A DNA stretch of 64,000 nucleotides from NCBI RefSeq assembly GCF_025698545.1, contig NC_068573.1, forward strand, positions 15,275,874-15,339,873, written 5' to 3'. Shown here piece after piece: positions 15,551 through 25,800 of the stretch (within the stretch, counting starts at the first letter, position 1; the number at the start of each line of letters is the position of its first letter). The position numbers and the translations under genes were made by a program. The stretch is from Gossypium raimondii. Taxonomy: Eukaryota > Streptophyta > Magnoliopsida > Malvales > Malvaceae. The notes under the pieces were generated by a model. That model searched no databases, was not told the DNA's origin, and saw nothing but the letters and a program-made list of their open reading frames with translations.

Positions 15551-15668
15551 GGGTGCAACACGAGGACTTCCCAGGAGGTCACCTATCCTAGTACTACTCT
15601 CGCCCAAACGCGCTTAACTACGGAGTTCTGATGGGATCCGGTGCATTAGTGCTGGTATGATCGCACCC
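15551..15668 (-). rRNA. 5S ribosomal RNA, full length
   Basis: This is the CACCTATCC/AAACGCG class again (compare 7,360 and 17,627). It is clean apart from one G fewer in the terminal G run, a typical homopolymer shortening. Confidence 0.82.
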
Positions 15669-15853
15669 GTCAACTCTTGCGCACCCTATTCATATAAAGG
15701 CTGCCTCTTATCTTACTTGAGCCTCGATTTTGAATACAAATTCAACAAAATATCGTTTCAAATTATTTATTTCACAAAACGCAAATAACGAATTAGTTAC
15801 ACCACGTCGAGAAAATGCAATTAAAAAAAACATTATATAAAATAAATTTCGAA

Positions 15854-15971
15854 GGGTGCAAGACGAGGACTTCCCAGGAGGTCACCCATCGTAGTACTAC
15901 TCTCGCCCAAGCACGCTTAAATGCGAAGTTCTAATGGGATCCGGTGCATTAGTGCTGGTATCATCTCACCC
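15854..15971 (-). rRNA. 5S rRNA variant class (AAGACGAGG / ATCATCTCACCC)
   Basis: This copy matches the one at 14,066 almost exactly, 1,788 bp (six units) further on, and the flanking spacer repeats with it. Confidence 0.75.
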
Positions 15972-17626
15972 GTCAACTCTTGCGCAATCTATTCATATAA
16001 AGGTCGCCCTTATCAAGACTTTGCGCGAATTTAAATGCAAATTCGACCAAATATCGCTTCAAATTATTTACTTCACAAAACGCAAATAATGAATGAGTTA
16101 CACCACGCCGAGGAAACTCAACTAAAAACCATTATATGAAATAAAATGGGAGGGTGCAACACGACGACTTCCTGGAGGTCACCCATCCTAGTACTACTCG
16201 CCAAGCACGCTTAATCATGAGTTCGATGGGATCCGTGCATTAGTGCTGGTATGATCGCACCGCCAACTCTTGCGCAATCTATTCATATAAAGGTCGCCGC
16301 TTATCGTATTTGCCTCAAATTGAATACAAATTCGACCAAATATCGCTCCAAATTTTTATTTCACAAAACGCAAATAACGAATGAGTTACACCGCCGTCGA
16401 AAACGCAACTAAAGAAACCATTATATGAAATAAAATGGAGGGTGCAACACGAGAACATCCCAAGAGGTTACCCATCCTAGTACTACTCTCTCCCAAGCAC
16501 GCTTAACTACAGAGTGTTGATGGGATCCGTGCATTAGTGCCGGTATGATAGCACCCACAACTCTTGCGCAATCTATTCATGTAAAGCTTGCCTCAGATCG
16601 CAGCTTGCGCTCAATTTGAATATAAATTCACCAAATATCGCTCCAAATTATTTACTTCACAAAACGCAAATAACGAATGAGCTACAAAGACGCCAAGAAA
16701 ATGCAACTAAAAAACATTATATGAAATAAAATGGAGGGTGCAACACGTGATTCTCGCAGAGGTCACCCATCCTAGTACTACTCTCGCCAAGCACGCTTAA
16801 TCATGAGTTCGATGGGATCCGTGCATTAGTGTCGGTATGATTGCACCTGCTAACTCTTGCGCAATCTATTCATATAAAGGTTGTCGCTATCGTATTTTGC
16901 GCCAAATTGAATACAAATTCACCAAATATCGCTCCAAATTATTTATTTCACAAAACGCAAATAACGAATGAGTTACACCACGCCGAGAAAATGCAACTAA
17001 AGAAACCATTATATGAAATAAAATGGGAGTGGTGCAACACGAGGACTTCCCAGGAGGTCACCCATCCTAGTACTACTCTCGCCAAGCACGCTTAACTTCG
17101 TAGTTCGATGGGATCCGTGCATTAGTCTTTTGTACGGTCGCACCCGCCAACTCTTGCATAATCTATTCTTATGAAGGTCGCCCTTATCGCACTTCTGCCT
17201 CGAATTTAAATGCAAATTCGACCAAATATCGCTTCAAATTATTTATTTCACAAAACACAAATAACGAATGAAATGCAAAGACGCCGAGAAAATGCAACTA
17301 AAAAAACATTATATGAAATAAAATGGAGGGTGCAACACGTGGACTTCCTGCGAGGTCACCCATCGTAGTACTACTCGCCTAAGCACGCTTAATCATGGAG
17401 TTCGATGGGATCCTGTGCATTAGTACTGGTATGATCGCACCCATCAACTCTTGCGCAATCTATTCATATAAGGGCTGCCTCTTGTCGCACTTGCGCCTCG
17501 AATTTGAATACAAATTCGACAAAATATCGTTTCAAATTATTTATTTCACAAGACGCAAAGAACGAATGAGTTACACCACGTCGAGAAAATGCAACTAAAA
17601 AAAACATTATATGAAATAAAATGGGA

Positions 17627-17745
17627 GGGGTGCAACACGAGGACTTCCCAGGAGGTCACCTATCCTAGTACTACTCTCGCCCAAACGCGCTTAACTACGG
17701 AGTTCTGATAGGATCCGGTGCATTAGTGCTGGTATGATCGCACCC
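17627..17745 (-). rRNA. 5S ribosomal RNA, full length
   Basis: This 119-nt copy of the CACCTATCC/AAACGCG class has a GATAGGATCC variant that removes one base match of the usual GATGGGATCC. Its neighbourhood (17,400-19,060) is one of the cleanest stretches of the left block. Confidence 0.83.
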
Positions 17746-17929
17746 GTCAACTCTTGCGCACCCTATTCATATAAAGGCTGCCTCTTATCTTACTTGAGCC
17801 TCGATTTTGAATACAAATTCAACAAAATATCGTTTCAAATTATTTATTTCACAAAACGCAAATAACGAATTAGTTACACCACGTCGAGAAAATGCAATTA
17901 AAAAAAACATTATATAAAATAAATTTCGA

Positions 17930-18048
17930 AGGGTGCAAGACGAGGACTTCCCAGGAGGTCACCCATCGTAGTACTATTCTCGCCCAAGCACGCTTAACTG
18001 CGATGTTCTAATGGGATCCGGTGCATTAGTGCCGGTATGATCTCACCC
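17930..18048 (-). rRNA. 5S rRNA variant class (AAGACGAGG / TGATCTCACCC)
   Basis: This is the last clear member of this class, about seven units after 15,854. It has the CATCGTAGTAC and TCTAATGGG markers of the class. Confidence 0.74.
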
Positions 18049-18199
18049 ACAACTCTTGCGCAATCTATTCATATAAAGGTCGCCCTTATCAAGACTTGCG
18101 CCGAATTTAAATGCAAATTCGACCAAATATCGTTTCAAATTATTTACTTCACAAAACGCAAATAATGAATGAGTTACACCACGTCGAGGAAACTCAACT

Positions 18200-18206
18200 A
18201 AAAAAA
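18200..18206 (-). terminator. Pol III T-run terminator (representative unit)
   Basis: On the minus strand the 5S gene ending at 18,230 is followed by TTTT within about 10 nt and then by this run of seven T about 24 nt downstream. Pol III stops at runs of four or more T. Nearly every unit has both T runs, usually five to eight T in the second. Confidence 0.65.
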
Positions 18207-18229
18207 CCATTATATGAAATAAAATGGGA

Positions 18230-18348
18230 GGGGTGCAACACGACGACTTCCTAGGAGGTCACCCATCCTAGTACTACTCTCGCCCAAGCACGCTTAACTG
18301 CGGAGTTCTGATGGGATCCGGTGCATTAGTGCTGGTATGATCGCACCC
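18230..18348 (-). rRNA. 5S ribosomal RNA, clean reference copy
   Basis: 5S rRNA is the small RNA of the large ribosomal subunit, made by Pol III. This 119-nt copy runs on the minus strand from GGGTGCGATC to GCACCCC. The internal control region is whole: A box about nt 50-64, intermediate element 67-72, C box 80-97. It differs from the plant norm only near the 3' end (CACGACGACTTCCTAGG on the plus strand). TATA, GC and C signals lie upstream and T runs downstream, so it looks able to be expressed. I use it as the reference for calling odd spellings in its neighbours. Confidence 0.93.
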
Positions 18349-18376
18349 GTCAACTCTTGCGCAATCTATTCATATA
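18349..18376 (-). promoter_or_regulatory. 5S rRNA upstream promoter (TATA, GC, C) of a reference unit
   Basis: Read on the minus strand before the gene starting at 18,348, TATATG lies at -28 to -23 (18,371-18,376), GC at -12/-11 and C at -1. These are the three upstream elements known for Arabidopsis 5S genes. The same block, CATATAAAGG on the plus strand, is kept in most units across the window, with CATGTAAAGC, TTATGAAGG and TTATATAAAGG variants in some classes. Confidence 0.85.
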
Positions 18377-18532
18377 AAGGCTGCCGCTTATCGTACTTGC
18401 GCCTCGAAATTGAATACAAATTCGACCAAATATCGTTCCAAATTTTTTATTTCACAAAACGCAAATAACGAATGAGTTACACCGCGTCGAGAAAACGCAA
18501 CTAAAGAAACCATTATATGAAATAAAATGGGA

Positions 18533-18651
18533 GGGGTGCAACACGAGAACATCCCAAGAGGTTACCCATCCTAGTACTACTCTCTCCCAAGCACGCTTAA
18601 CTACAGAGTTCTGATGGGATCCGGTGCATTAGTGCTGGTATGATAGCACCC
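18533..18651 (-). rRNA. 5S rRNA variant class (GAGAACATCCC), clean copy
   Basis: This clean 119-nt member of the GAGAACATCCC class lies 303 bp from the previous unit. Its upstream region has CATGTAAAGC in place of CATATAAAGG, so its TATA element is altered. Confidence 0.85.
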
Positions 18652-18834
18652 GTCAACTCTTGCGCAATCTATTCATGTAAAGCTTGCCTCTTATCGCAGT
18701 TGCGCTTCGAATTTGAATATAAATTCGACCAAATATCGTTCCAAATTATTTACTTCACAAAACGCAAATAACGAATGAGCTACAGCACGTCAAGAAAATG
18801 CAACTAAAAAAACATTATATGAAATAAAATGGGA

Positions 18835-18953
18835 GGGGTGCAACACGTGGACTTCGCAGGAGGTCACCCATCCTAGTACTACTCTCGCCCAAGCACGCTT
18901 AACTGCGGAGTTCTGATGGGATCCGGTGCATTAGTGCTGGTATGATCGCACCC
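18835..18953 (-). rRNA. 5S ribosomal RNA, clean copy
   Basis: This is a clean 119-nt copy 302 bp after the previous one. Its only marked differences are CACGTGGACTTCGCAGG near the 3' end and CCCGTTAAC in the upstream flank. Confidence 0.88.
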
Positions 18954-19729
18954 GTTAACTCTTGCGCAATCTATTCATATAAAGGTTGTCGCTTATCGTA
19001 CTTGCGCCTCGAAATTGAATACAAATTCGACCAAATATCGTTCCAAATTATTTATTTCACAAAACGCAAATAACGAATGAGTTACACCACGTCGAGAAAA
19101 TGCAACTAAAGAAACCATTATATGAAATAAAATGGGAGTGGTGCAACACGAGGACTTCCCAAGAGGTCACCCATCCTAGTACTACTCTCGCCCAAGAACG
19201 CTTAACTTCGTAGTTCGATGGGATCCGTGCATTAGTCGGTACGGTCGCACCCGCCAACTCTTGCGCAATCTATTCTTATGAAGGTCGCCTTATCGCACTT
19301 GCGCCTCAATTTAAATGCAAATTCGACCAAATATCGCTTCAAATTATTTATTTCACAAAACACAAATAACGAATGAGTCAGCAAGACGTCGAGAAAATGC
19401 AACTAAAAAAACATTATATGAAATAAAATGGAGGGTGCAACACGAGGACTTCCCAGAGGTCACCTATCCTAGTACTACTCTCGCCAAGCACGCTTAACTA
19501 CGGAGTTCGATGGGATCCGGTCCATTAGTGCCGGATTGATCGCACCACAACTCTTGCACAATCTATTCATATAAAGGCTGCCTTTAATCGACTTGCGCCT
19601 CGAATTTAAATGCAAATTCGACCAAATATCGTTTGAAATTATTTATTTCACGAAACGCAAATAACGAATTAGTTACACCACGTCGAGAAAATGCAACTAA
19701 AAAAAACATTATATGGAATAAAATTCGAA

Positions 19730-19847
19730 GGGTGCAACACGAGGACTTCCCAAGAGGTCAACCATCCTAGTACTACTCTCGCCCAAGCACGCTTCGCTGC
19801 GGAGTTCTGATGGGATCCGGTGCATTAGTGCTGGTATGGTCGCACCC
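19730..19847 (-). rRNA. 5S ribosomal RNA, full length
   Basis: The copy is 118 nt, or 119 if the preceding A is counted as a substituted G. It carries GGTCAACC for GGTCACCC and GGTATGGTCG for GGTATGATCG. Its 3' flank is the AAAATTCGAAGGG type. Confidence 0.8.
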
Positions 19848-20031
19848 ATCAACTCTTGCGCAATCTATTCATTTAAAGGCTGCCCCTTATCGTACTTGTG
19901 CCTCGAATTTAAATACAAATTCGACCAAATATCGTTTCAAATTATTTATTTCACAAAACGCAAATAACGAATGAGTTACACCACGTCGAGAAAATGCTTC
20001 TAAATAAAACAATATATGAAATAAAATGGGA

Positions 20032-20150
20032 GGGGTGCAACACGAGGACTTCCCAATAGGTCACCCATCCTAGTACTACTCTCGCCCTAGCACGCTTAAC
20101 TGCGGAGTTTTGATGGGATCCGGTGCATTAGTTCTGGTATGATCGCACCC
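20032..20150 (-). rRNA. 5S ribosomal RNA, full length
   Basis: This 119-nt copy has CCCAATAGGTC, CGCCCTAGC, GTTTTGATG and GTTCTGG variants. A related but noisier copy starts near 11,116 with the same CCCAATAGG marker. Confidence 0.84.
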
Positions 20151-20334
20151 GTCAACTCTTGCGCAATCTATTCATATAAGGGCTGCCTCTTATCACACTT
20201 GCTCCTCGAATTTGAATACAAATTCGACAAAATATCGTTCCAAATTATTTATTTCACAAAACGTAAATAACGAATAAGTTACACCACGTCGAGAAAATGC
20301 AACTAAAAAAAACATTATACGAAATAAAATGGGA

Positions 20335-20452
20335 GGGGTGCAACACGAGGACTTCCCAGGAGGTCACCCATCCTAGTACTACTCTCACCCAAGCACGCTT
20401 AATCATGGAGTTCGATGGGATCCGTGCATTAGTCTTTGGTATGATAGCACCC
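20335..20452 (-). rRNA. 5S rRNA, 5' half with odd spellings
   Basis: The 3' half matches the clean consensus exactly, then the 5' half switches to the altered forms (AATCATGGAG, TTCGATGGG, GTCTTTGG). The switch inside one gene is a good example of the patchy pattern described in the findings. Confidence 0.7.
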
Positions 20453-22098
20453 GTGAACTCTTGCGCAATCTATTCATATAAAGGCTGCCTCTTATCGCAC
20501 TTGCGCCTCGAATTTGAATTCAAATTCGACAAAATATCATTTCGAATTATTTATTCCACAAAACGCAAATAACGAATGAGTTACACCATGTCGAGAAAGT
20601 GCAACTAAAAAACATTATATGAAATAAAATGAGAAGAGTGCAACACGCCAGGAGGTCACCGATCCTAGTACTACTCTCGCCCCAACACTCTTAATCATGA
20701 GTTCGATGGGATACGGTGTTTTAGTATCGGTATGATCGCACCCGTGAACTCTTCGCAATCTATTCATATAAGGCTTTTGTTATCAAGATTTTGCCCTCGA
20801 ATTTGAATACAAATTGATAAAATATCGCTTCAAATTATTTATTTCACAAAACGCAAAAACGAATGAGTTACACCACGCCGAGAAAATGCAACTAAAAAAC
20901 ATTATATGAAATAAAATGGAGGGTGCAACACGAGGACTTCCCAGAGGTCACCCATCCTAGTACTACTCTCGCCAAGCACGCTTAACTACGGAGTTCGATG
21001 GGACCCGGTGCATTAGTTTGGTATAATCGCACTGGCCAACTCTTGCGCAATCTATTCATATAAAGGTCGCCTCTTATCGCACTTGCGCCTCGAATTTGTA
21101 TAAAAATTCAGCAAAATATCATTTCAAATTATTTATTTCACAAAACGCAAATAACGAATGAGTTACACCACGCCGAGAAAATGCAACTAAAAAACATTAT
21201 ATGAAATAAAATGGGAGGGTGCAACAGAGGACTTCCCAGAGGTCACCCATACTAGTACTACTCTCGCACAAGCACGCTTAATCATGAGTTCGATGGGATC
21301 CGGCAGTATTAGTGTTGGTATGATCGCGCCGCCTTTACTCTTGCGCAATCTATTCATATAAAGGTCGTCATATCAAGATTTTGCGCCTAATTTGAATACA
21401 AATTGACAAAATATCGCTCCAAATTATTTATTTCACAAAACGTAAATAACTAATAAGTTACACCACGCCGAGAAAATGCAACTAAAAAACATTATACTAA
21501 ATAAAATGGGAGGGTGCAACACGAGGACTTTCAGAGGTCACCCATCCTAGTACTACTCTCCCCAAGCACGCTTAATCATGGAGTTCGATGGGATCCCTGC
21601 ATTAGTGCCGGTATGATAGCACCCGCCAACTCTTGCGCAATCTATTCATATAAAGGTCGCCTCTTATCAAGACTTTGCGCCGAATTTGAATTCAAATTCG
21701 ACAAAATATCATTTCGAATTATTTATTCCACAAAACGCAAATAACGAATGAGTTACACCATGTCGAGAAAGTGCAACTAAAAAACATTATATGAAATAAA
21801 ATGAGAAGGGTGCAACACGCCAGGAGGTCACCCATCCTAGTACTACTCTCGCCCCAACACTCTTAATCATGAGTTCAAGGGATACGGTGGTTTTAGTATC
21901 GTATGATCGCACCCGTGAACTCTTGCGCAATCTATTCATATAAGGGCTGCCTCTTATCGCACTTGCCCCTCGAATTTGAATACAAATTCGATAAAATATC
22001 ATTTCAAATTATTTATTTCACAAAACGCAAATAACGAATGAGTTACACCACGTCGAGAAAATGCAACTAAAAAAAACATTATATGAAATAAAATGGGA

Positions 22099-22217
22099 GG
22101 GGTGCAACACGAGGACTTCCCAGGAGGTCACCCATCCTAGTACTACTCTCGCCCAAGCACGCTTAACTACGGAGTTCTGATGGGATCCGGTGCATTAGTG
22201 CTGGTATAATCGCACCC
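22099..22217 (-). rRNA. 5S ribosomal RNA, clean copy
   Basis: This 119-nt copy differs from the consensus in only two places, CTACGG for CTGCGG and GTATAATCG for GTATGATCG. It is the last complete copy before the assembly gap. Confidence 0.9.
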
Positions 22218-22401
22218 GTCAACTCTTGCGCAATCTATTCATATAAAGGCTGCCTCTTATCGCACTTGCGCCTCGATTTTGAATACAAATTCCACAAAAT
22301 ATCGTTCCAAATTATTCACTTCACAAAACGCAAATAACGAATGAGTTACACCACGTCGAGAAAACGCTACTAAAAAAAACATTATATGAATTAGAATGGG
22401 A

Positions 22402-22500
22402 GGGGTGCAACACGAGGACTTCCAAATACGTCACCCATCCTAGTACTACTCTCGACCAAGCACGCTTAACTACGAAGTTCTGATGGGATCCGGTGCATTA
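22402..22500 (-). rRNA. 5S rRNA, cut by assembly gap
   Basis: The first 99 plus-strand bases of a copy run into the N run. It has a CCAAATACG variant in place of CCCAGGAGG. The gene 5' end is missing because the assembly stops here. Confidence 0.85.
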
Positions 22501-22600
22501 NNNNNNNNNNNNNNNNNNNNNNNNNNNNNNNNNNNNNNNNNNNNNNNNNNNNNNNNNNNNNNNNNNNNNNNNNNNNNNNNNNNNNNNNNNNNNNNNNNNN
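22501..22600. other. Assembly gap (100 N)
   Basis: Exactly 100 N mark a scaffold join of unknown true length. The left side stops inside a 5S gene and the right side resumes in the upstream promoter spacer, in the same orientation. An unknown number of units may be missing or collapsed here. Confidence 0.99.
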
Positions 22601-22769
22601 AATCTATTCATATAAAGGCGCAAATCGTGGCACTTGCGCCTCGAGTTTAAATGCAAATTCGACCATATATCGTTTCAAATTATTTATTTCACAAAACATA
22701 AATAACGAATGAGTTACACCACGTCGAGAAAATGCAACTAAAAAAAAGATTATATGAAATAAAATGGGA

Positions 22770-22888
22770 GGGGTGCAACACGAGGACTTCCCAAGAGGTC
22801 ACCCACCCTAGTACTACTCTCGCCCAAGCACGCTTAACTGCGGAGTTCTGATGGGATCTGGTGTATTAGTGCCGGTATGATCGCACCC
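22770..22888 (-). rRNA. 5S ribosomal RNA, full length (CACCCACCC type)
   Basis: This 119-nt copy has CACCCACCC for CACCCATCC and GATCTGGTGTATTAG for GATCCGGTGCATTAG. The same marker returns at 26,629 and near 31,715. Confidence 0.85.
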
Positions 22889-25800
22889 GTCAACTCTTGC
22901 GTAACCTATTCATATAAAGGCTGCCTGTTATCGTACTTGAGCCTCAAATTTGAATACAAATTCGACAAAATATCGTTTCAATTTATTTATTTCACAAAAC
23001 GCAAATAACGAATGAGTTACACCACGTCGAGCGCAACTAAAAAACATTATATGAAATAAAATTGAAGGGTGCAACACGAGATTTCCTGTGAGGTCACCCA
23101 TTCTAGTACTACTCGCCAAGCACGCTTCACTGCGGAGTTACGATGGGATCCGGATTTTTAGTCTTTGGTATGATCGCACCAAATCAACTCTTGCGCAATC
23201 TATTCATATAAAGGTCGCTTGCCCCTTATCGCACTTGCCTCGAATTTATATGCAAATTCGACGAAATATCGTTCAAATTATTTATTTCACAAAATGAAAA
23301 TAACGAATGAGTTACACCTCGCCGAGAAAATGCAACTAAAAAAACATTATATGAAATAAAATGGGAGGGTGCAACACGAGGACTTCCGGAGGTCACCCAT
23401 CCTAGTACTACTCTCACCGAACGCTTAAGCGAAGAGTTACGATGGGATCCGATTGCATTAGTCTTTGGTATGATCGCATCCGTCAATTCTTCTTAATCTA
23501 TTCATATAAAGGCGCCCTTATCGCACTTTAGCCTCAATTTTAATGCAAATTAGGCCAAATATCGTTTCAAATTATATATTTCACAAAACGCAAATAACGA
23601 ATGAGTTACACCACGCCGAGAAAATGCAACTAAATAAAACATTATATGAAATAAAATAGGAGGGTGCAACACGAGGACTTCCCAGAGTTCACCCATCCTA
23701 GTACTACTCTGCGCCAAGCAAACTTAGCTGCGAGTTACGATGGGATCCGGTGCATTAGTCTTTGGTATGATAGCACCAAATCAACTCATGCGCAATCTAT
23801 TTAGATAAAGGCGCACCTTATCGCAATTGCGCTCAATTTAAATGCAAATTAGACCAAATATCGTTTCAAATTATTTATTTCACAAAACGCAAATAACGAA
23901 TGACTTACACCACGTCGAGAAAATGCAACTAAAAAAAACATTATATGAAATAAAATAGGAGGTGCAACACGAGGACATCCAGGAGGTCACCCACCTAGTA
24001 CTACTCTCTCGCAAGCAGGCTTAGCTCATGGAGTTACGATGGGATCCGGTGCATTAGTCTGGTATGATCGCACCCGTCAACTCTTGCATAATCTATTCAT
24101 ATAAAGGCTGCACCTTATCGCAATTCGCCTCGAATTCAAATGCAAATTCGACCAAATATCGTTTCAAATTATTTATTTCACAAAGCGCAAATAACGAATG
24201 AGTTACACCACGTCGAGAAAATGCAACTAAAAAAACATTATATGAAATAAAATGGGAGGGTGCAACACGAGGACTTAGAAGAGGTCACCCATCCTAGTAC
24301 TACTCTCGCCAAGCACGCTTAAGCGAAGAGCTCGATGGGATCCGATTGCATTAGTCTTGGTATGATCGCACCAAATCAACTCTTGCGCAATCTATTAATA
24401 TAAAGGCGCCCTTATCGCCTTGCGCCTCAATTTAAATGCAAATTCGACCAAATATCGTTCAAATTATTTATTTCACAAAAGCGCAAATAACGAATGAGTT
24501 ACACCAAGTCGAGAAAATGCAACTAAAAAAAGATTATATGAAATAAAATAGAAGGGTGCAACACGAGGACTTCGAGAGGTCACCCATCCTAGTACTACTC
24601 TCGCCAAGCACGCAGTTAGCTGCGGAGTTACGATGGGATCCGGTTTATTAGTCTTTGTTATGATCGCACGCGTCAACTCTTCATAATCTATTCATATAAA
24701 GGCGCCTTATCGCACTTGGCCTCGAATTTAAATGCAAATTGATGAAATATAATTTCAAATTATTTATTTCACAAAAGCGAAAATAACGAATGAGTTACAC
24801 CATGTCGAGAAAATGCAACTAAAAAACATTATATGAAATAAAATGGGAGGGTGCAACACGAGGACTTCCCAGAGCTCACCCATCCTAGTACTACTCTCGC
24901 CAAGCACGCTTCCTTTGAAGAGTTACGATGGGATCCGGTGCATTAGTCTGGTATGATCGCACTTCCAAATCAACTCTTGCGCAATCTATTCATATAAAGG
25001 ATGCCCCTTATCGCAGTTGCGCCTCGAATTTAAATGAAAATTCGAGCAAATATCGCTTCAAATTATTTATTTCACACAACGAAAATAACGAATGAGTTAC
25101 ACCACGTCGAGAAAATGCAACTAAAAAAAACATTATATAAAATAAAATGGGAGGGGTGCAACACACGGACTTCGAGGAGGTCACCCATCCTAGTACTACT
25201 CTCGCCCAAGCAAGCTTAAGCTGCAGAGTTACGATGGGATCCAAGCGATAGTCTTTGGTATGATCGCATCCAAATCAACTCTTGCTTAATCTATTCATAT
25301 AAAGGTGCCCTTATCGCACTTGCCTCAATTTTAATGCAAATTCGCCAAATATAATTTCAAATTATATATTTCACAAAGCGCAAATAACGAATGAGTTACA
25401 CCACGTCGAGAAAATGCAACTAAAAAAAAGATTATATGAAATAAAATGGGAGGGGTGCAACACGAGGACTTCCCAGGAGGTCACCCATCTTAGTACTAGT
25501 CTCGCCCAAGCAAACTTAACTGCAGAGTTTTGATGGGATCCGGTGCATTAGTCTTTGGTATGATCGCATCCCGTCAACTCATGCATAATCTATTCATATA
25601 AAGGCGCCCTTATCGCACTTGCGCCTCGAATTTTAATGCAAATTCGCCAAATATCGTTTCAAATTATATATTTCACAAAAGCATAAATAACGAATGAGTT
25701 ACACCACGTCGAGAAAATGCAACTAAAAAAAGATTATATGAAATAAAATGGGGGTGCAACACGAGGACTTCCGGAGGTCACCCATCTTAGTACTACTCGC

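Larger units (their letters stand above)
1..22500 (-). repeat. 5S rDNA tandem array, left block
   Basis: About 75 head-to-tail units, each an AT-rich spacer plus a minus-strand 5S rRNA gene. The left edge of the array lies outside the window. Gene 3' ends, read as the start of gggtgcaac on the plus strand, lie near 154, 594, 862, 1160, 1454, 1751, 2055, 2350, 2640, 2939, 3244, 3536, 3829, 4115, 4414, 4717, 5018, 5308, 5604, 5907, 6194, 6490, 6779, 7070, 7360, 7664, 7956, 8245, 8540, 8831, 9125, 9414, 9705 and 9992, then about every 295 bp to 22,402. A broken copy sits near 424-510. A short unit near 10,245 has lost the gene 3' end and adjoining spacer. Several spacer types alternate (ATTTAAATGCAAA, ATTTTGAATACAAA, AAATTGAATACAAA, ATTTGAATATAAA). 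Many units carry the spelling changes described in the findings, so single-copy integrity is uncertain outside the copies listed separately. Confidence 0.97.
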
